In this document: piece by piece, positions 29,920 through 32,289 of the stretch
How the letters are laid out: each line of letters opens with the position of its first letter
Numbering within the stretch: position 1 is the first letter of the stretch
Source of the DNA: a virus
Virus record (IMG/VR): IMGVR_UViG_3300006802_000305
Span: 1-32,289 of that record
Reading direction: 5' to 3' (one strand)
DNA length: 32,289 bases
Notes under the pieces: generated by a model
The model's input: only the letters and a program-made list of their open reading frames with translations
The model's database searches: none
What the model was told of the DNA's origin: nothing
Program-made: the position numbers and the translations under genes

Positions 29920-30102
29920 ATGAATAAGTCAGTTTTGAAATCAAAGACTTTTTGGTTTGGTTTAATTTCAGGTGTTGCTCCACTGTTTCCTGTTGTGCAG
30001 GAATTTATGGCGGCCAACGCTGCTTCGATTGGTGTTGTTTGGGGTGCTCTTGCTATCGTTCTTCGTCTTGTTACTAAAGACAAAGTCGTACTAATTGAGT
30101 AA
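29920..30102 (+). CDS. Holin
   Basis: 60 residues, AGGAG upstream. LKSKTFWFGLISGVAPLFPV, a short hinge, then ASIGVVWGALAIVLRLVTKD: two hydrophobic spans with a Lys-rich start and KDK at the end, the pattern of small two-span phage holins (SKTxW ... GxxxILRxxTK). It would permeabilise the inner membrane for the NlpC/P60 lysin, which lies on the other strand. Stop overlaps the next ATG (TAATG-type). Confidence 0.7.
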   Translation: MNKSVLKSKTFWFGLISGVAPLFPVVQEFMAANAASIGVVWGALAIVLRLVTKDKVVLIE

Positions 30103-30335
30103 TGGATATAATTAAACTAGGTCTGGTTGCTGGTGAAGTTTTAAGTAAAGCGCTTGACCAGCTTCCAACGCACGATCAACGACAACTGAATGAATTTTTC
30201 AAATTCCTGGATAAGTACCATGAAGAAATACGCCGTAAAGATGCTGATTTTGATGACTTGCTTGCTTGGCACTCTAGGCACAAGCTCTTGCTCGACACAG
30301 TTATTGCGGAAATCGCCAGAACGCGCAAAAAGTGA
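30102..30335 (+). CDS. Hypothetical lysis-region protein
   Basis: 77 residues: a mildly hydrophobic start (DIIKLGLVAGEVLSKALDQL) then charged helices (RRKDADFDDLLAWHSRHKLL). No clear membrane span, so it is not a standard inner spanin. Its last third overlaps a lipoprotein gene in another frame, the arrangement expected of an Rz/Rz1-type pair. Confidence 0.6.
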   Translation: MDIIKLGLVAGEVLSKALDQLPTHDQRQLNEFFKFLDKYHEEIRRKDADFDDLLAWHSRHKLLLDTVIAEIARTRKK

Positions 30336-30507
30336 GCGGTTTTACAGATTAAGAACCGAAAAGCCGGGGACTGTATACCATCGTAAGTGCGAGAAGAAGA
30401 ATGGTGATGACCGTAAATGCTCCGAGACTGAGATTGATGTAGTTGAAGAGTGGGGATTTTTCAGCACCAGCTTTATACTTGTTCCGTATCATTTGATGTT
30501 CCCATAG
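30220..30507 (+). CDS. Nested lipoprotein, Rz1/outer-spanin-like
   Basis: 95 residues from ATG 30220, inside the 3' third of the previous gene in another frame. KKYAVKMLILMTCLLGTLGTSSC is a lipoprotein signal with the lipobox at TSSC. The mature part is basic (QLLRKSPERAKSERFYRL) with a Cys pair and ends SFILVPYHLMFP. Embedding a lipoprotein start in the preceding lysis gene is the hallmark of Rz1-type outer spanins, though the partner lacks a clear inner-membrane anchor. Weak ribosome-binding site (GGATAA). Confidence 0.6.
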   Translation: MKKYAVKMLILMTCLLGTLGTSSCSTQLLRKSPERAKSERFYRLRTEKPGTVYHRKCEKKNGDDRKCSETEIDVVEEWGFFSTSFILVPYHLMFP

Positions 30508-30527
30508 TTACCGACACTATTAAATCA

Positions 30528-30836
30528 CTAAACATTCTTTCTCCCGTGCTTAATTATCTCTAAAATAATCCCCAATTTATCCTCAGATAAGCCGTTGAGC
30601 GCATCAGTGATGGGCATTTCGTTTCTTATGTATGTATTAAGCAACTCGGTCAACATTTCCCTGTGCTCGACCAGAAGTCGGTTGTCCTCTTTGAGCCTGT
30701 CGATAATCATCAACTGAGTTTCGGTTGATTCTTTATGGTATTTAATCTCTGTGTGAAGTTTTGATCTCGCATTGTCCAAGTTTGTGTATGCTTCTGATAG
30801 TTCAATTTTAAGCCTATCGCATTCTTTGCATGTCAT
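30528..30836 (-). CDS. Coiled-coil hypothetical protein
   Basis: 102 residues. Starts TCKECDRLKIELSEAYTNLD, a Cys pair leading into a long coiled coil (SKLHTEIKYHKESTETQLMI...), and ends LGIILEIIKHGRKN. It overlaps the NlpC/P60 stop (ATGA), so it is the last gene of the leftward operon and converges with the lysis cluster. No function known. Confidence 0.6.
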   Translation of the reverse strand: MTCKECDRLKIELSEAYTNLDNARSKLHTEIKYHKESTETQLMIIDRLKEDNRLLVEHREMLTELLNTYIRNEMPITDALNGLSEDKLGIILEIIKHGRKNV

Positions 30837-31270
30837 AATCTCACCGTCGCCACTATGTCCTTCCGCATCGATATAGGGCGTAGCCTGACAAACGCCCCCA
30901 TTTCCTTAGCTTTCTCAATACTATCACACGACGAGTCGCCGCCGCCAGCCTCAAGCATTATCCTGTCATCATAAGCTATGGCAACATGTGTTATGCTTAC
31001 GGGGGATGATCCAAAAAATAAAAGATCATTTTTCTGTATTCTGTAAATATCTGGCGAGAAGGCCTTATATCCGTTTTTAAGCCTGTCAAATATACCTTGC
31101 GAGGTTAGGTCTTCGTGAGGCCCTAAAATGCCCTCAGATCGCAAGCCTTCGTTTATCAGCCCACTACAGTCAAAGCCCTCAATGGGGTTGTTTCCTGCCC
31201 ATAGATAAGGAGTCCCGACAAACTGCATTAGATAATTAACCATCATAACACCTAATATAGACTTTATCAT
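30833..31270 (-). CDS. NlpC/P60 peptidoglycan endopeptidase (endolysin)
   Basis: 145 residues from ATG 31270 (AGGT seven bases upstream; a GTG at 31312 would read through a terminator hairpin). FVGTPYLWAGNNPIEGFDCSG (17-37, written here at the limit) carries the catalytic Cys35; SITHVAIAYDD carries His95. This is the NlpC/P60 fold, which cuts peptide stems of peptidoglycan. The small size, no signal peptide and nearby holins suggest the endolysin, although it could act in the virion. Opposite strand to the holins, behind its own hairpin. Confidence 0.85.
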   Translation of the reverse strand: MIKSILGVMMVNYLMQFVGTPYLWAGNNPIEGFDCSGLINEGLRSEGILGPHEDLTSQGIFDRLKNGYKAFSPDIYRIQKNDLLFFGSSPVSITHVAIAYDDRIMLEAGGGDSSCDSIEKAKEMGAFVRLRPISMRKDIVATVRL

Positions 31271-31280
31271 GTTTTTACCT

Positions 31281-31309
31281 AAAAAGGGGAGCGGCCCTAT
31301 AATCTCCCC
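31281..31309 (-). terminator. Intrinsic terminator in front of the lysin gene
   Basis: On the minus strand GGGGAG (31309-31304), a 12-base loop, CTCCCC (31291-31286), then TTTTT (31285-31281). It follows the winged-helix gene by about 15 bases, and its T-tract runs into the AGGT of the lysin. Leftward transcripts from the ERF operon would be cut here unless antitermination or read-through occurs. Confidence 0.6.
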
Positions 31310-31324
31310 CACTCACAACACAGG

Positions 31325-31555
31325 TTAGGGCCCTTTTATTTTATATCGCTTCACGTTGTTGCTGCCTTCTTTGTTTATAAACCTATCAACAAAGCCAAAA
31401 TGCACTAACGTATCCAAGTTGCGCGACAGCGCCTTGTAAGACATGGCGGTAACACGTGATAGATGTTTGGCGTGGCTCATAGGATATTCCCTGATAGCAA
31501 GGTAGGCATAAAGCTCGCAGCCTTTAAGTTTTCGCAAGAGTTCTTTTATTTCCAA
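31325..31555 (-). CDS. Winged-helix DNA-binding protein, TTG start
   Basis: 76 residues from TTG 31555 (AAGGG upstream). EIKELLRKLKGCELYAYLAI, SHAKHLSRVTAMSYKALSRN and LDTLVHFGFVDRF form a winged helix of the MarR/ArsR kind: helix-turn-helix, then the wing (INKEGSNNVKRYKI). Probably a transcription regulator. Its start lies inside the tail of the 22-residue basic peptide gene, suggesting coupling. Confidence 0.7.
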   Translation of the reverse strand: MEIKELLRKLKGCELYAYLAIREYPMSHAKHLSRVTAMSYKALSRNLDTLVHFGFVDRFINKEGSNNVKRYKIKGP

Positions 31556-31614
31556 TGTCGCGCCCTTTTTCTCATAGCTCTCTTGCGTGATTTTTCAGAT
31601 TTATATTTACTCAT
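31546..31614 (-). CDS. 22-residue basic peptide
   Basis: ATG 31614 with AGGAG five bases upstream. The product, MSKYKSEKSRKRAMRKRARHWK over 22 residues, is about half Arg/Lys. It overlaps the TTG start of the winged-helix gene by ten bases, so it could be a leader that couples translation, or a nucleic-acid-binding peptide (a boxB-type antiterminator N peptide is similarly Arg-rich). The last is a guess. Confidence 0.45.
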   Translation of the reverse strand: MSKYKSEKSRKRAMRKRARHWK

Positions 31615-31622
31615 TTATGCTC

Positions 31623-31916
31623 CTAAGTGTGCGCATTAGGGTTGAACCATTTATTTGTTATCTCGTTAAACTCCCAACCATTAAGGTTGAGCCAGTTAAA
31701 AACCGGGTAGTTTTCTTTTGCAAAAGTAGTGCGCCCCTTGTCATGGCAGCTCCTGTGGCAATCGAAACATAGGGGAATCAAATTGCACTCTATATCGTGC
31801 CCGCCTGACTTTTTAGCATGAACATGATGAGCAGATACACCTTTACGACTACCGCAGTTTTCACATGGCATTTTCTGGTATTGGTCCAATAAATCGCGGT
31901 TCTCAATCCTCTTCAT
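31623..31916 (-). CDS. HNH endonuclease
   Basis: 97 residues from ATG 31916 (GGTGG upstream; an ATG at 31934 gives a longer N-terminus). CENCGS (18-23) and CFDC (50-53) are the two zinc Cys pairs; SAHHVHAKKSGGHD contains the HH of the HNH core, with Asn45 and CHRSCHDKG completing it. A zinc-bound HNH nuclease like this often aids terminase in other phages, but there it sits next to terminase; here it is in the recombination operon. Confidence 0.8.
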   Translation of the reverse strand: MKRIENRDLLDQYQKMPCENCGSRKGVSAHHVHAKKSGGHDIECNLIPLCFDCHRSCHDKGRTTFAKENYPVFNWLNLNGWEFNEITNKWFNPNAHT

Positions 31917-32034
31917 TTTCCACCATTGGAACATTTTGCCAGTATGATATCCAACTATTAGTCGGCGGGTTAAATTGAGTCACTTTATACTGCAACCATT
32001 TAACCCCATGCCTTACCACCCAACGCAGCTCCAT
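31903..32034 (-). CDS. Small hypothetical protein (43 aa)
   Basis: ATG at 32034 shares a base with the TAA of the repeat gene (TAATG), and the stop lies 14 bases inside the HNH gene. The product (MELRWVVRHGVKWLQYKVTQ..., with SWISYWQNVPMVENEED at the end) has the form RWVVR...LQY...W..VPxVEE seen in small phage proteins, predicted as a short beta sheet. Function unknown. Confidence 0.6.
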   Translation of the reverse strand: MELRWVVRHGVKWLQYKVTQFNPPTNSWISYWQNVPMVENEED

Positions 32035-32289
32035 TATAAACCCATTTCCTCAGCTAGCGCTGCGGCCATATTTATTTGTATGTCTCGCTCTGCCGCCGAG
32101 TCTGCCGCCGCGTGTGCCGCCGAGTCTGCCGCCGAGTCTGCCGCCGCGTGTGCCGCCGAGTCTGCCGCCGCGTATGCCGCCCAGTATGCCTCCGAGTATG
32201 CCGCCCAGTATACCTCCGAGTATGCCTCCGAGTATGCCGTCCCGCGTGCTGCCCAGTATACCTCCGAGTATGCCGTCCCGCGTGCTGCC
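32034..32289 (-). CDS. Alanine-tetrad repeat protein, C-terminal part (joins position 1)
   Basis: Continuation of the gene that starts at 329 and runs off the left edge. From 32289 it reads AARG-TAYS-EVYW-AARG-TAYS-EAYS-EVYW and onward, about 17 four-residue units of the pattern x-A/V-[Y/D/H/R]-[S/W/A/G], then AERDIQINMAAALAEEMGL and TAA. Two repeat types occur: a Tyr/Glu/Trp type near the junction and an Ala/Asp/His type further on. A four-residue period with Ala at fixed places predicts a long helix with one polar face. The window end cuts it inside a codon that position 1 completes. Confidence 0.85.
   Translation of the reverse strand, partial: AARGTAYSEVYWAARGTAYSEAYSEVYWAAYSEAYWAAYAAADSAAHAAADSAADSAAHAAADSAAERDIQINMAAALAEEMGL
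32088..32289. repeat. 12-bp tandem repeat tract coding Ala-rich tetrads
   Basis: Plus strand shows GCCGCCGAGTCT, GCCGCCGCGTGT and CCTCCGAGTATG variants in 12-bp steps. Near the right end a larger unit containing GCCGTCCCGCGTGCTGCC is repeated at 32236-32253 and 32272-32289, 36 bp apart. The first 12 bases of the window (GAATCTGCCGCC) extend the same series with one silent change. Such a tract can gain or lose 12-bp units without a frame change. Confidence 0.85.

Noticed and set aside
32088-32289. CRISPR-like array at the right end
   Set aside because: There are no spacers; the 12-bp units are contiguous, drift gradually and keep one reading frame that continues across position 1.
1-32289. 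Prophage with attachment sites and integrase
   Set aside because: No recombinase with integrase motifs, no flanking host genes and no duplicated core sites were seen; the ends join within a phage gene.

Overview
The window reads as the essentially complete genome of a tailed double-stranded DNA phage (Caudoviricetes), about 32.3 kb and of moderate GC. It has a P22-like podovirus head and neck: a 714-residue portal, a propeller-type tail protein and ejection-type internal proteins, with no tape measure, tail tube or sheath. Lipoproteins, a nested Rz1-like lipoprotein and an O-antigen-ligase-like membrane protein point to a Gram-negative host. The host cannot be named from sequence. No integrase was recognised. 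The two window ends join in frame inside one alanine-rich repeat gene, so the molecule behaves as a circle (or a circularly permuted, terminally redundant genome) opened inside a repeat.

Layout. (1) Leftward operon, crossing the circle junction: an ERF-family recombinase (916-329), the alanine-tetrad repeat protein (329-1, then 32289-32034), a 43-residue protein, an HNH protein, a 22-residue basic peptide, a winged-helix protein, an NlpC/P60 lysin and a coiled-coil protein (down to 30528). (2) Rightward early region, 1053-9290: an HTH regulator, zinc-finger proteins, a DnaQ-like exonuclease split by an in-frame stop, an ImmA/IrrE-like metalloprotein, a BamE-like lipoprotein, and a RusA resolvase on the opposite strand. 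These are followed by a homing endonuclease, a replication initiator that starts at ATT and carries iteron-like repeats, a DnaB-like ATPase, and a string of small genes that share one repeated ribosome-binding cassette. (3) Rightward late region, 9348-30507: small and large terminase, portal, scaffold, coat, a signal-peptide decoration-type protein, the O-antigen-ligase-like protein, an adaptor with a LamG-like insertion, the tail propeller protein, a fibre with a signal peptide, three ejection-type proteins, holin-like membrane proteins and a nested lipoprotein. Two leftward genes (13560-14778) interrupt this region.

How it works together. ERF, the exonuclease and RusA would form a recombination set. 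The initiator, its internal repeats and the DnaB-like ATPase look like a lambda-style origin module; no DNA polymerase is present, so the host replisome is presumably used. Four genes (RusA, 9348, small terminase, portal) lack a Shine-Dalgarno site and sit 5-6 bases downstream of a sigma70-like -10 box, which suggests leaderless late or accessory transcripts. All homology calls rest on motif recognition from memory; no search was run.
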